64,000 nucleotides of DNA from Fischerella thermalis PCC 7521 (GTDB lineage: Bacteria; Cyanobacteriota; Cyanobacteriia; Cyanobacteriales; Nostocaceae), in contig NZ_AJLL01000077.1 in NCBI RefSeq assembly GCF_000317225.1, forward strand, positions 58,377 to 122,376, read 5' to 3'. The notes beneath the pieces were generated by a model that did not search any database, was not told the origin of the DNA, and was given only the letters and a program-made list of their open reading frames with translations. The position numbers and the translations under genes were made by a program. Below are positions 24,726 to 34,100 of the stretch, one piece after another (the stretch's first letter is position 1; each line of letters opens with the position of its first letter).

Positions 24726-27605
24726 ATGCTTGAACTCTGGGGTGTCTTAGTTATTGTCGTTGTCTGCCCACTACTGGGTGCATTACCTTTAATTGCCTGG
24801 ATTACACAAGCTCTGACAGGGCGACAATTGGCGGAAGTCGGTACTGGCAACATAGGAGTATCGGCTGCTTTTTACCATGGTGGCACATTTGTAGGAATTT
24901 TGGCAGTCTTATCAGAGGCTGCTAAGGGGATTGCTGCTGTCTTGATTGCTCGTGCTTTTTTCCCAGATGGTTCGGCTTGGGAATTGGTAGCTTTAATTGC
25001 TCTGGTGATGGGCAGATACTCGATGGGTAGAGGTGCAGGTACTACAAATGTTGTCTGGGGATTTACAGTACACGATCCACTCGCAGCAGGATTTATATTT
25101 TTAGTGACAGGTATCAGCTTTACGATTTTGCGCGATCGCCGATTAGCAAAATACCTAGTTCTGATTATGGTTCCGATCATTGTGGGAATTTTGCATATGG
25201 AAGATCTATTTATGATCATGGCTGCTGCTGGGTTGGCTGCTTTACTAGGCTGGATTTACAAACAAATACCTGATGACTTGAATCTTCCACCTCAAGATGC
25301 AAAACCCGATTCCCAAGCAGTGTTGCAGTTTTTACGCGGCGATCAAAGTATTCTTTCTCTAGACGATGAATTAGATGCTGCGATTGTGGGGAATAAGGCA
25401 GCAAAATTATCTCAGATGAAACGCTGGGGTTATCCTGTGCCTAAGGGATGGGTACTAATGCCTTATGAAGATCCCCAAAAGTTGATTAACTTCTTGCAAC
25501 CATCAGAATTATGTCCTTTGGTGGTACGCTCTTCGGCGATTGGTGAAGACTCAGAACAAGCTTCTGGTGCAGGACAGTACCAAACAGTTTTAAATGTTAC
25601 CACCAAAGAAGGTTTGGAAAATGCGATCGCTAAAGTCCAAGCTTCCTACAACGAACCCCTAGCAGTTCAATACCGACGCGATCGCAACGTTACAGATACA
25701 GCGATCGCAGTACTAGTTCAGCAACAAGTCCAATCAGTGTATTCTGGCGTAGCGTTTAGCCGCGATCCCATGACACAAGAACAGGATGCAGTCGTGATTG
25801 AAGCTTTACCAGGAAGCGCTGCGCAAGTTGTATCTGGACGTGTGACACCAGAACAATACCGCGCTTTTGTTGTTGATACAGAAAATTTGGCACTGATTCA
25901 GCTAGAAGGACAAGGACGAGTACCAGCAGCATTAATTAAACAAGTAGCATACTTAGCTCGACGTCTAGAAGACCGTTATCACGGTGTTCCCCAAGATATT
26001 GAATGGAGTTACGACGGGCAAACTCTGTGGGTACTGCAAACTCGCCCAATTAGTACTTTATTGCCAATCTGGACACGCAAAATCGCCGCCGAAGTTATTC
26101 CTGGGTTAATTCGACCCTTAACTTGGTCGATTAATCGTCCTTTAACTTGTGGTGTGTGGGGAGCGATTTTTGCTCTTGTCTTGGGTGAAAAAGCTGTGGG
26201 ATTAAATTTTAATGAAACAGCGACACTGCATTATTCTCATGCTTATTTTAATGCCACTCTCTTAGGACAGATATTCCGGCGTATGGGATTACCCCCGGAA
26301 AGTCTCGAGTTTTTAACGCGGGGAGAGAAGTTAAGTAAACCGCCGTTAAATTCTACATGGGAAAATTTGCCTGGATTGCTGCGGTTGTTAATGCGGGAGT
26401 TGTGGTTAGAGAGGGAATTTAAGCGGGATTATCGTAAGCATTTTGCCCCTGGTTTATCGCGCTTGTCTTCAGAATCACCAGAGGAACTAGATCCATCGCA
26501 ACTGTTAGCGAGAATTGACTATATTTTAGATTTGCTGCACCATGCCACCTTCTACAGTATTATGGCTCCCTTGAGTGCAGCGATGCGTCAAGCTATATTT
26601 AAAGTCAAAGATAGCAAATTAGATAACAGTCTCACACCAGAAGTAGCAGCATTGCGATCGCTGCAAGAATTAGCCGCCAAAGCCAAGCAGCAATTCCCAC
26701 GCTTCAAACCAAATACTGTGTTTGAGGAGATGTCCCAGTCTGATTCAGGACAAGCAATTCTGGCTGAGTTTGACCAATTGCTGCAACGTTATGGTTATTT
26801 GAGTGAAGTGGGGACTGATATTGCTGTTCCCACTTGGAAGGAAGAACCTCAAGTAGTAAAGCAGTTATTGGTGCAGTTCATGCAGGGAGATGAACCGCCA
26901 AGACGCCAAGAACGCCAAGGAAAAAGAAATAAAGGTTTTGTCCAACGGCGTGTGGATTTGAAAGGGCGAGTCACAGAAGTTTATTCTCAGTTATTAGCTC
27001 ATTTGCGGTGGTCGTTTGTGGCGTTGGAACAGATTTGGTTAAATTCAAGTTTGTTGAGTGAAACTGGAGATATCTTTTTTCTGGAATTTGCCGAAATTCG
27101 GCGTTTGATTGAGGGGATTGACACAGATTTGGTGGAGCAGTTAGCTGAGATCATCAAATTGAGGCGATCGCAACTTGCGGAACATGCTCAAATTAATCCA
27201 GTGCCAATGTTAGTTTACGGCAATACTCCCCCGGCTTTACCTCTGCGAATTGCTCCTCTGTCTCCGGATCACACATTACAAGGTATCGCCGCCAGTCCCG
27301 GACAAGCGGTAGGACGGGTGAGGGTGTTGCGAAATTTACAATCAATTCCAGAGATTGACAAGGAAATAATTTTAGTAGTTCCTTATACAGATTCTGGTTG
27401 GGCTCCTCTACTAGTAAGAGCAGGAGGATTGATTTCCGAGGCTGGTGGTAGGCTTTCCCACGGAGCTATCCTGGCGCGCGAGTATGGTATCCCAGCAATT
27501 ATGGATGTACGCAACGCTACCTGGATTTTACAGGATGGTCAAAAAGTACGCATTGATGGTACTAGGGGTATTGTGGAAATATCTAACGATCTCAGACCAG
27601 AATGA
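24726..27605 (+). CDS. PlsY-like membrane domain fused to a swivelling-His dikinase
   Basis: 959 residues. Residues 1-190 hold about six helices and resemble PlsY acyl-phosphate:glycerol-3-phosphate acyltransferase, with VGTGNIGVSAAF in place of the GSGNIGxTN motif and a degenerate second motif (GRGAGTTNVVWG). Residues about 215-445 are a PEP/pyruvate-dikinase ATP-grasp domain (VVRSSAIGEDSEQASGAGQY; PQDIEWSYDGQTLWVLQTRP). A helical middle part follows, and the C-terminus (about 865-955) is a phosphohistidine swivel domain with AGGRLSHGAILAREYGIPAI. There is no TIM-barrel PEP site. The order ATP-grasp, helical middle, His domain is that of rifampin phosphotransferase. Residues about 721-738 come from an inserted repeat. 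Substrate unknown; overlaps the cupin gene by four bases. Confidence 0.85.
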   Translation: MLELWGVLVIVVVCPLLGALPLIAWITQALTGRQLAEVGTGNIGVSAAFYHGGTFVGILAVLSEAAKGIAAVLIARAFFPDGSAWELVALIALVMGRYSMGRGAGTTNVVWGFTVHDPLAAGFIFLVTGISFTILRDRRLAKYLVLIMVPIIVGILHMEDLFMIMAAAGLAALLGWIYKQIPDDLNLPPQDAKPDSQAVLQFLRGDQSILSLDDELDAAIVGNKAAKLSQMKRWGYPVPKGWVLMPYEDPQKLINFLQPSELCPLVVRSSAIGEDSEQASGAGQYQTVLNVTTKEGLENAIAKVQASYNEPLAVQYRRDRNVTDTAIAVLVQQQVQSVYSGVAFSRDPMTQEQDAVVIEALPGSAAQVVSGRVTPEQYRAFVVDTENLALIQLEGQGRVPAALIKQVAYLARRLEDRYHGVPQDIEWSYDGQTLWVLQTRPISTLLPIWTRKIAAEVIPGLIRPLTWSINRPLTCGVWGAIFALVLGEKAVGLNFNETATLHYSHAYFNATLLGQIFRRMGLPPESLEFLTRGEKLSKPPLNSTWENLPGLLRLLMRELWLEREFKRDYRKHFAPGLSRLSSESPEELDPSQLLARIDYILDLLHHATFYSIMAPLSAAMRQAIFKVKDSKLDNSLTPEVAALRSLQELAAKAKQQFPRFKPNTVFEEMSQSDSGQAILAEFDQLLQRYGYLSEVGTDIAVPTWKEEPQVVKQLLVQFMQGDEPPRRQERQGKRNKGFVQRRVDLKGRVTEVYSQLLAHLRWSFVALEQIWLNSSLLSETGDIFFLEFAEIRRLIEGIDTDLVEQLAEIIKLRRSQLAEHAQINPVPMLVYGNTPPALPLRIAPLSPDHTLQGIAASPGQAVGRVRVLRNLQSIPEIDKEIILVVPYTDSGWAPLLVRAGGLISEAGGRLSHGAILAREYGIPAIMDVRNATWILQDGQKVRIDGTRGIVEISNDLRPE
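26893..26930. repeat. Interspersed GCCAAGAACGCCAAG repeat inside a coding region
   Basis: Encodes PPRRQERQGKRNK in the fusion protein. Intergenic copies are at 5731-5760, 24442-24470 (inverted) and 54693-54720. Confidence 0.8.
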
Positions 27606-27937
27606 AAATTGTATCCCTGAACGAAATACCACAAGAGCCTGTTTCTCATAATCCTGAAATCAAAAAACAAGTGATGTTGCGGCTTGGTGAATTACCTGGT
27701 TTAACCAACTTTTCCCAAGCACGTTTTTCCCCCGGACAAACAGCCTCAGCACATGCACACAATGATATGTGTGAAGTATTTTTTGTTGAGGCTGGTTCAG
27801 GGAGCATCCGTATCAATAATCAAGAATATCCCCTACTACCAGGAACCTGCGTCGCTGTAGAAGCAACAGAAACACACGAAATAGTTAATAATGGTACGAC
27901 GGAATTAGTTCTTACTTACTTTGGTTTAAGAGCCTAG
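27602..27937 (+). CDS. Cupin-domain protein
   Basis: 111 residues; ATG overlaps the stop of the dikinase fusion (ATGA), so the two are translationally coupled. Single conserved beta-barrel: motif 1 is FSPGQTASAHAHNDMCEVFF with two His and a Glu as metal ligands, and motif 2 is LLPGTCVAVEATETHEIVNN with the third His. No signal peptide. The coupling suggests it acts on or senses the product of the fusion enzyme, but the substrate cannot be told from sequence. Confidence 0.88.
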   Translation: MKIVSLNEIPQEPVSHNPEIKKQVMLRLGELPGLTNFSQARFSPGQTASAHAHNDMCEVFFVEAGSGSIRINNQEYPLLPGTCVAVEATETHEIVNNGTTELVLTYFGLRA

Positions 27938-28060
27938 AGGGAGGTGGGGAGATGGGGAGAAAATAATTCAAAATTCAAAACTAAGAATCTTTTTTTGAAA
28001 ATATACTATAGTCTCTTTAAGCAGTAAATAGTGATAACTCTCTGGCGGTATGTAGTGTAG

Positions 28061-28213
28061 CAGGGAGTTGAACTGGCAAAAAAGTTGTTAAAACAGCGTA
28101 AAAATTTAATTTCAGAGATTGCATTCCAGTGCGGCTTCAACAGTCAGAGCCACTTTACACAACAATTTCGTAAAATGACAGGAGTCACACCTAAGATGTA
28201 TCGAGAGTGTTGA
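28061..28213 (+). pseudogene. C-terminal remnant of an AraC-family regulator
   Basis: Between a TAG (28058) and the stop at 28211 the frame reads ELAKKLLKQRKNLISEIA, then FQCGFNSQSHFTQQFRKMTG and VTPKMYREC. This is the second helix-turn-helix of the AraC/XylS DNA-binding domain with its signature F-C-G-F-x-S-x-S-H-F. No start codon, first helix-turn-helix or sensor domain is present upstream, so only about 50 of the usual 250-300 residues remain. Confidence 0.85.
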
Positions 28214-28303
28214 GGTTTGAAGCTTGGTTGTTGTTAGTCTAGGCTTGTTAGTCTAGAAACATCTGTACTTAGTACAGCAATTTTGATCCGAAAGAGGGGA
28301 ACT

Positions 28304-28531
28304 ATGCCACATACAATTGTTACTGATGTCTGTGAAGGTGTTGCGGATTGCGTAGACGCCTGTCCAGTTGCTTGTATCCATGATGGACCAGGCAAAAATG
28401 TCAAAGGCACTGATTGGTATTGGATTGATTTTGCTACCTGTATTGACTGCGGCATATGTATCCAAGTTTGCCCAGTTGAAGGTGCGATCGTTCCAGAAGA
28501 AAGACCCGAATTGCAAAAAACTCCATTATAG
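28304..28531 (+). CDS. Ferredoxin with two iron-sulphur clusters
   Basis: 75 residues from ATG 28304, with GAGGGG seven bases upstream. Two Cys clusters are visible: CEGVADCVDACPVACI (which has the 7Fe-type spacing, one cluster possibly 3Fe-4S) and CIDCGICIQVCPVEGA (a full 4Fe-4S motif). A short insertion HDGPGKNVKGTDWYWID lies between them, as in cyanobacterial bacterial-type ferredoxins. Soluble electron carrier; its partner is not evident from the neighbours. Monocistronic by spacing. Confidence 0.92.
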   Translation: MPHTIVTDVCEGVADCVDACPVACIHDGPGKNVKGTDWYWIDFATCIDCGICIQVCPVEGAIVPEERPELQKTPL

Positions 28532-28619
28532 TCCATGGTCAATAGTCAAGAGTCAACAGCCAATAGTTATTTTTGACTTGACTATTGACTAAATATTATT
28601 AATAACTAACTACTAACTA

Positions 28620-29348
28620 ATGACCACTAACTACTTATTAGAAGTTAACAATGTCCACGCTGGATATATTAAAGATGTTGATATTCTGCAAGGTGTAAAT
28701 TTCTGCGTTTCTCCTGGGGAATTAGTGACGGTGATTGGCCCTAACGGTGCAGGTAAATCAACTTTAGCAAAAACCATTTTTGGGTTATTGACACCCCATA
28801 CAGGCACAATCACTTTTAAAGGAGAAAACATCACCGGATTAAAATCGAACCAAATCGTACAGCGAGGGATGTGTTACGTACCGCAAATCGCTAATGTTTT
28901 TCCTTCCTTAACAGTGGAAGAAAATTTAGAAATGGGCGCTTTTGTCCGTGATGTTTCTCTTCAACCACTCAAAGACAAAATATTTGCCATGTTTCCCAGG
29001 CTACGCGATCGCCGTCGTCAACGCGCTGGTACGCTCTCCGGTGGCGAACGTCAGATGTTAGCAATGGGCAAAGCCTTGATGTTAGAACCCAGTCTACTGC
29101 TTTTAGATGAGCCTTCCGCCGCCCTATCTCCGATTTTAGTCACTCAGGTATTTGAACAAATTCAAGAAATTAACCGGGGAGGTACAGCTATAGTTTTAGT
29201 AGAACAAAACGCTCGCAAAGCCTTAGAAATGGCACACCGGGGTTATGTACTCGAATCTGGACGCGATGCTATCACAGGCCCTGGTCAAGAATTATTGAAT
29301 GATCCTAAAGTTGGGGAACTGTATTTAGGAGCAGGTAAAAGACATTAA
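28620..29348 (+). CDS. ABC transporter ATP-binding protein, LivF type
   Basis: 242 residues. Walker A GPNGAGKST, Q-loop PQIANVFPSLTVEENLEMG, signature LSGGERQMLAMGKAL, Walker B LLLLDEPSAAL and the H-loop region replaced by VEQNA, the hallmark of the LivF branch of branched-chain/neutral amino acid and urea importers. It stands alone: no LivG, permease or binding-protein gene adjoins, which is common in cyanobacteria where such genes are scattered. Two possible roles are neutral amino-acid uptake (Nat systems) or a urea-type importer; the sequence does not decide. Confidence 0.9.
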   Translation: MTTNYLLEVNNVHAGYIKDVDILQGVNFCVSPGELVTVIGPNGAGKSTLAKTIFGLLTPHTGTITFKGENITGLKSNQIVQRGMCYVPQIANVFPSLTVEENLEMGAFVRDVSLQPLKDKIFAMFPRLRDRRRQRAGTLSGGERQMLAMGKALMLEPSLLLLDEPSAALSPILVTQVFEQIQEINRGGTAIVLVEQNARKALEMAHRGYVLESGRDAITGPGQELLNDPKVGELYLGAGKRH

Positions 29349-29410
29349 GGGAAAGAAACTGTAACTAACCAATATTTGGGGAGAAAACGGAAATTCAGTT
29401 CCCTCCCCTT

Positions 29411-29533
29411 TGCAAGGGGAGGGTTAGGGTGGGGTAAAACCCAAATTAATTTGCAAGGGGAGGGTTAGGGTGGGGTAAAACCCAAATTAATTTGCAAGGG
29501 GAGGGTTAGGGTGGGGTAAAACCCAAATTAATT
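29411..29533 (+). repeat. 41-bp tandem repeat, three copies
   Basis: Three near-perfect copies starting at 29411, 29452 and 29493, each containing TGCAAGGGGAGGGTTAGGG and TGGGGTAAAACCCAAATTAA. They lie past the LivF-type gene. The unit resembles the AGGGTTAGGG palindromic repeats seen elsewhere in cyanobacterial spacers; a degenerate relative follows at 29560-29600. Confidence 0.9.
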
Positions 29534-29665
29534 AGCTATTTCCGACTTGTGTATACACGGTAGCCCCGCAAGCGGGGAGGGTTAGGGAGGGGGTACTCCA
29601 TCTAGATGCAAAGGGCTGTATTAATTATTCCAAACAACCAACAACTAACAACCAACAACAAGTCC

Positions 29666-29839
29666 TTAATGTCTTTCCTTATCAATTTCTCCCTCAAATG
29701 GTTGTACACCTGTTTCTGGATAATTGTCATCTCTAGGAGTAAAAATTCTTATAAATCCACCGTAGATGTAACGAACAACTTTTTGAGGAGTTTCTATAAT
29801 TCGTTGCCAAATTCCACTTTTGTTTGTTGTGTTAGTCAT
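29666..29839 (-). CDS. Small basic protein upstream of neighbouring Hsp20 reading frame
   Basis: 57 residues, ATG 29839 preceded by GGAGAAG. Sequence begins MTNTTNKSGIWQRIIETPQK and continues VVRYIYGGFIRIFTPRDDN, ending EGEIDKERH. It has an amphipathic, aromatic-rich centre but no clear membrane helix. It lies 54 bases downstream of the Hsp20 gene in the same direction, so both may be on one transcript and expressed under heat or light stress. Not recognised as a named family. The good ribosome site and balanced composition support a real gene. Confidence 0.6.
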   Translation of the reverse strand: MTNTTNKSGIWQRIIETPQKVVRYIYGGFIRIFTPRDDNYPETGVQPFEGEIDKERH

Positions 29840-29893
29840 AGAATCTTCTCCGGAGTTGTTTAAAAAACTTTTAATGAATCTCTCAAGATTTTT

Positions 29894-30448
29894 TTAATTA
29901 GCGCCAACTTCAGCAGCAGCACGAGTATGCATAGTATCTTGTAAGTGTTCTTGGTGCTGACGCTCTTTTGTCATTGCTTCTCGCGCCGCCTCTTGTACGC
30001 CGAGATCAAGTTTTACTACTTTGCGTTTAACTGCTTCGACTTTGGGAAGGGTGAGCATCAAAACACCATTTTTAAATTCAGCTTTGACTTGCTCGTTTTT
30101 GATAGAAACTGGTAGAGGTATTATCCGTTGAAACTGTCCATAACGAAACTCAGACCAGATAAAACTTTTGTCTTGTTGTTGTTTTTCTTGTTGATATTCT
30201 CCAGCAATTGCAACTACATCTGTGCTGACTTCCACATCTAAATCTTTAGCTTCCATACCTGGAACTTCAGCTTTGAGGATAATGTCTGTGTCAGTTTCTG
30301 TTAGTTCAACTGCTGGAGTCCAAGTTGCATTTAATTTTGTAAATAAACTTTCATGTCCTTGACCATGCATCCATTCATCAAACAGATGATTGATCTGTTG
30401 ACGTATAGTATCAATTTCTCTTAAAGGTTGCCAACGAATTAAAGACAT
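29894..30448 (-). CDS. Small heat-shock protein (Hsp20/alpha-crystallin)
   Basis: ATP-independent holdase; 184 residues from ATG 30448 with a strong GGGGGAGAGG ribosome site. N-terminal arm SLIRWQPLREIDTIRQQINH, then the alpha-crystallin domain (about 42-140) with VELTETDTDIILKAEVPGM, the conserved FxRxxxLP as FQRIIPLPVSI, and FKNGVLMLTLPK. After the domain the protein carries an extra 40-residue, charged, Gln/His/Ala-rich tail ending AAAEVGAN. That makes it longer than the classical HspA (about 145 residues), and the IxI motif is replaced by VVKLDL. Followed by a small gene in the same direction. Confidence 0.93.
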   Translation of the reverse strand: MSLIRWQPLREIDTIRQQINHLFDEWMHGQGHESLFTKLNATWTPAVELTETDTDIILKAEVPGMEAKDLDVEVSTDVVAIAGEYQQEKQQQDKSFIWSEFRYGQFQRIIPLPVSIKNEQVKAEFKNGVLMLTLPKVEAVKRKVVKLDLGVQEAAREAMTKERQHQEHLQDTMHTRAAAEVGAN

Positions 30449-30622
30449 ATCCTCTCCCCCTGTTACAACTAATAATTCTTTTTGTTTCGAGACTTGTAAT
30501 AATCGTCTCTACTTTCAGAGTAGGAAAAGAATATGAGGAACTTGTGAAGATGTTCAAAAGTTACGAATGATAAATTATGAATAATAAATTATGAATTAGG
30601 AATGATGTATGATATGTAATTT

Positions 30623-31003
30623 TTACAGGTTCCAACCCAAAGCTGACGCTACCTGAGGGGCTAACTCTAGAGGATTAAACGGTTTAGCGATCGCTGCTTT
30701 TATACCCAACTGAGCATAACGGCGACGGTCAGAAGCTTGGATCTTTGCAGTTAATAAAATTACCGGGATCGCTTTTGTGATTTGATTTTCTTTTAGTTTC
30801 TCAAAAGTAGTCAGTCCATCCATATCTGGCATCATTACATCTAACAGAATTGCATCTGGTTGATAGTTCTCAGCTTTACTGATACCTTCTTTCCCAGAAC
30901 CTGCTGTCAACACTTGCCACCCTGCCACTGTTTCTAAACAAACTTTCGCAACTTCTTGAATATATTCTTCATTATCAATTACTAATACTTTCTTACTTTT
31001 CAT
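30623..31003 (-). CDS. Single-domain response regulator
   Basis: 126 residues, receiver domain only: acidic pocket in VIDNEEYIQE, phospho-acceptor Asp in ILLDVMMPDMDG, the switch Thr in VILLTAK and the Lys in AAIAKPFNP. No output domain, so it acts by protein contact, like CheY/Spo0F. It starts 116 bases past the end of the large hybrid kinase in the same direction and is its likely phosphotransfer partner. Confidence 0.92.
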   Translation of the reverse strand: MKSKKVLVIDNEEYIQEVAKVCLETVAGWQVLTAGSGKEGISKAENYQPDAILLDVMMPDMDGLTTFEKLKENQITKAIPVILLTAKIQASDRRRYAQLGIKAAIAKPFNPLELAPQVASALGWNL

Positions 31004-31118
31004 TCTTATCCTCTTGTTTACTCTAATTAATTAGAGCGAATAATCCTTAAAAAAGACTCTGCTACCTAGTGGGCTAACTCTGCGCTCCTCTGCGTTCCAA
31101 ATACCCAAGCATTGGATA

Positions 31119-34100
31119 CTATTCCATAGAGACAGAAGTACAAGTATTCTGACTTATTATCTCCGAATTTGATTGTGTAATTTTGTGCAATAATTGCATC
31201 ACTCGATGTTCAAATTCTTGGGGTGTTACTTGTCCTTTTTCCAGAAATTCTGTATGTCCTAGCTTTAGTCGTTTTCTCTCAGACTCTTGCAATTGTTTGG
31301 CCGAATAAATCATCAGAGGAATCTTGCAAAGTTGGTTGTGTTGCTGTAGCCATTCCACAACCATAAATCCATCACCTTCAGGCAAAACTAGATCCAGAAT
31401 CAGCAAATCAGGCTTCACTTTTTGACTGAGACGAATTGCTTCTTTACCTGTTTTGGCATGAACAATATTAATATCATGAAGTTTAAACAGAGTTTGCAAA
31501 ACTTCCGCTAAATCGGGATCATCCTCAACCAACAACACACGGATTTGTTTAGCAGAATTTGTGAGTGCTTGTCGTAACGACTCAAATAACAAGCTTTCTT
31601 CTAGAGGCTTACTAACCCAATTGACAAAATCTTGATTTGGTTTGCTGTTATCAGTAGGTGTGCAAACACTGCAAATAATAACTGGAATATCTTGAGTATC
31701 AACCCGTTGTTTAAGAACTGTCATTGTTTCCCAGCCATTCATACCGGGCATGAGTAAATCTAGTAAAATCACATCTGGATGGCTTGAAGACGCAACCGCG
31801 ATCGCTTCTTCACCATTAGCGACTGTAACTACCCGATAGTGACGTTTTTCCAGAAGATTTTGTAACTGGCTACGAATCTCAGGATCATCATCACAGACAA
31901 GCACCAAAGGTACATGATCACTGTCACGGTATTCTAATTGATTAATGTGAGCATCCTGCAACACAGGTAGTGTAAAGTAAAAAGTACTACCCTCATTCAG
32001 CTGACTATCTACCCAAATTTCACCACCATGTTGCTGGACAATACTTTTACAAATCGCCAAACCCAAACCAGTACCCTCATGATTGCGAGAATCTGAAGAA
32101 TCCACCTGTTGAAAGCGCTCAAAAATACTCTCTAATTTATCAGACGGGATACCGCGCCCGGTGTCACGGACTGTAAATAAGATATGGTAATTAGGAAAGT
32201 GGGGTGATGGGGTGATGGGGTGTAGACGCGCTTTGCGCGGCTTCCCGTAGGGTAGGGGTGGTGGAGTGAAGTTTTCTCCACTCACCAACTCTGCGCTTAA
32301 CCAAACTGTAGAACCAGCAGTAGAAAATTTGATGGCGTTACTGAGTAAGTTGGTTAGAGTTTGTACAATCCGATCAGGATCTGCCCATAGCTGTTGAGAT
32401 AAGCTAGAAACCGAGAGAGTTACCTTAGCTTTATCAGCTAGGGGTTGCATGACATTGATTGCTTGGGCGATCAAATCAGCGACATTGCAGGTTTGTTTTT
32501 CCATTTTGACTTTACCTGATTCAATGCGCTCGATATCAAGGATGTCGTTGATCAGCCTGACAAGACGGTCGGTACTATCCACAGCAATTTGCAGCAAGCG
32601 TTTACCTTGTTCTGAATCTGGTTTGATTAAACCACTGGCTAACATCCCCAAGGAACCATGAATCGAAGTTAGGGGTGTGCGGAGTTCGTGACTGACAACA
32701 GAAACAAATTCATCTTTCATCCGTTCTACTTGCTTGCGATCGCTTACATCTTGCAAGTAAACCGTATACACTATTTCTTGACCCAGTTGTAACTTAGAAA
32801 TAGAAGCCTCTGCGGGAAACTCTGATCCATCTTTGCGCCGCCCGTAAATTTCCCGACGTTCTCCCATCCTGCGGGCAACTTTTGTAGATCTACCAAAGTC
32901 TGCTACATACTGTCGATGCGCCTGAATATATTGCGATGGAATTAATATATCTAGGGGCTGTCCCAAAACTTCTTGACTAGTGTAACCAAAAATTTTCTCT
33001 GCTCCTTGGTTAAACAGAGTAATCTTTTGACTACCATCAATAGAAATAATTGCATCATCTGCGATCGATACTATACCAGCAAACATCGCTTGGGAGTTCC
33101 GCAGTTCTTCTTGTGTGCGTTGGCGTTCGTTGAGTTCAGACTGGAGTTGTTGATTAATTCTAGTTAGCTCGGCTGTACGTTCTGCTACTCGTAGTTCTAA
33201 TTCTTCTTTAGCTTGGCGCAATTCTTGTTCTATCGTCGCTTGTTGACGCAGGCGGGTGTTGAGTTGCGTCTCTGCTTGTGTATTTCCTCCTTGGTAAATT
33301 TCTCGCATCCGTCGTAAGCTAAACCGTTCTAGACGATTGACAATCCTAGTCACGAGTTCTGGCCCGACGATGGGTTTGCTCACAAAGTCATCTGCACCGA
33401 CTGCAAAAACCTGATTAACAATACCAGCATCGTTATGAACAGTGAGAAATAAGATTGGTAATTCACTCCATTGAGGATCATTGCGTACTACTTGGCAAAG
33501 TTCTATACCATTTATCCCTGGCATTTCGATATCAAGAATCAGTAAATCTGGTGTGACTGCTTCCAGAGTTTCCCAAAAATGCAGGGTGTTTTGCAAATAT
33601 GTAACTTTGATTCCCCAAGGCAGTAGTAATTTTTGTAATAAAGCTCCTATTTTTGGATCATCGTCTACAGCAAGTATGTGGGCTTCTGCATGGGGAGACT
33701 CTTGCAACACTTGATTGACTGCTTCTAACACTTGGTTAGCAGACATTGGCTTGGGTAAAAAGGTGTGTCCACCATTGCGAGCAACTTGTAGACGATTGCT
33801 AAAGTCACTGTCTTTAGTTAAAACTATTGCTGGTACGGGGGGTTTGCGTTGGTGCAATTCTGCTAGCAGGCTAAAACTGTCTTCATGATCTAAAGAAACA
33901 TCCGGGTCTAGCAGAACAATACTAGGATGATTTTGATACAGTATAGTTCTGGCGGTTGTAGTATCAGTAGCGATCGCCACCTGTAAATTTTTGTTAGTAG
34001 CTTCCTGTTGAATTTGTTCTGTGAAAGTGCGATCGCAATCTACCACCAACAACAAAGGATGCTCATCTTCACAATGGAGTGTAAATTCTGCATCTTGCTT

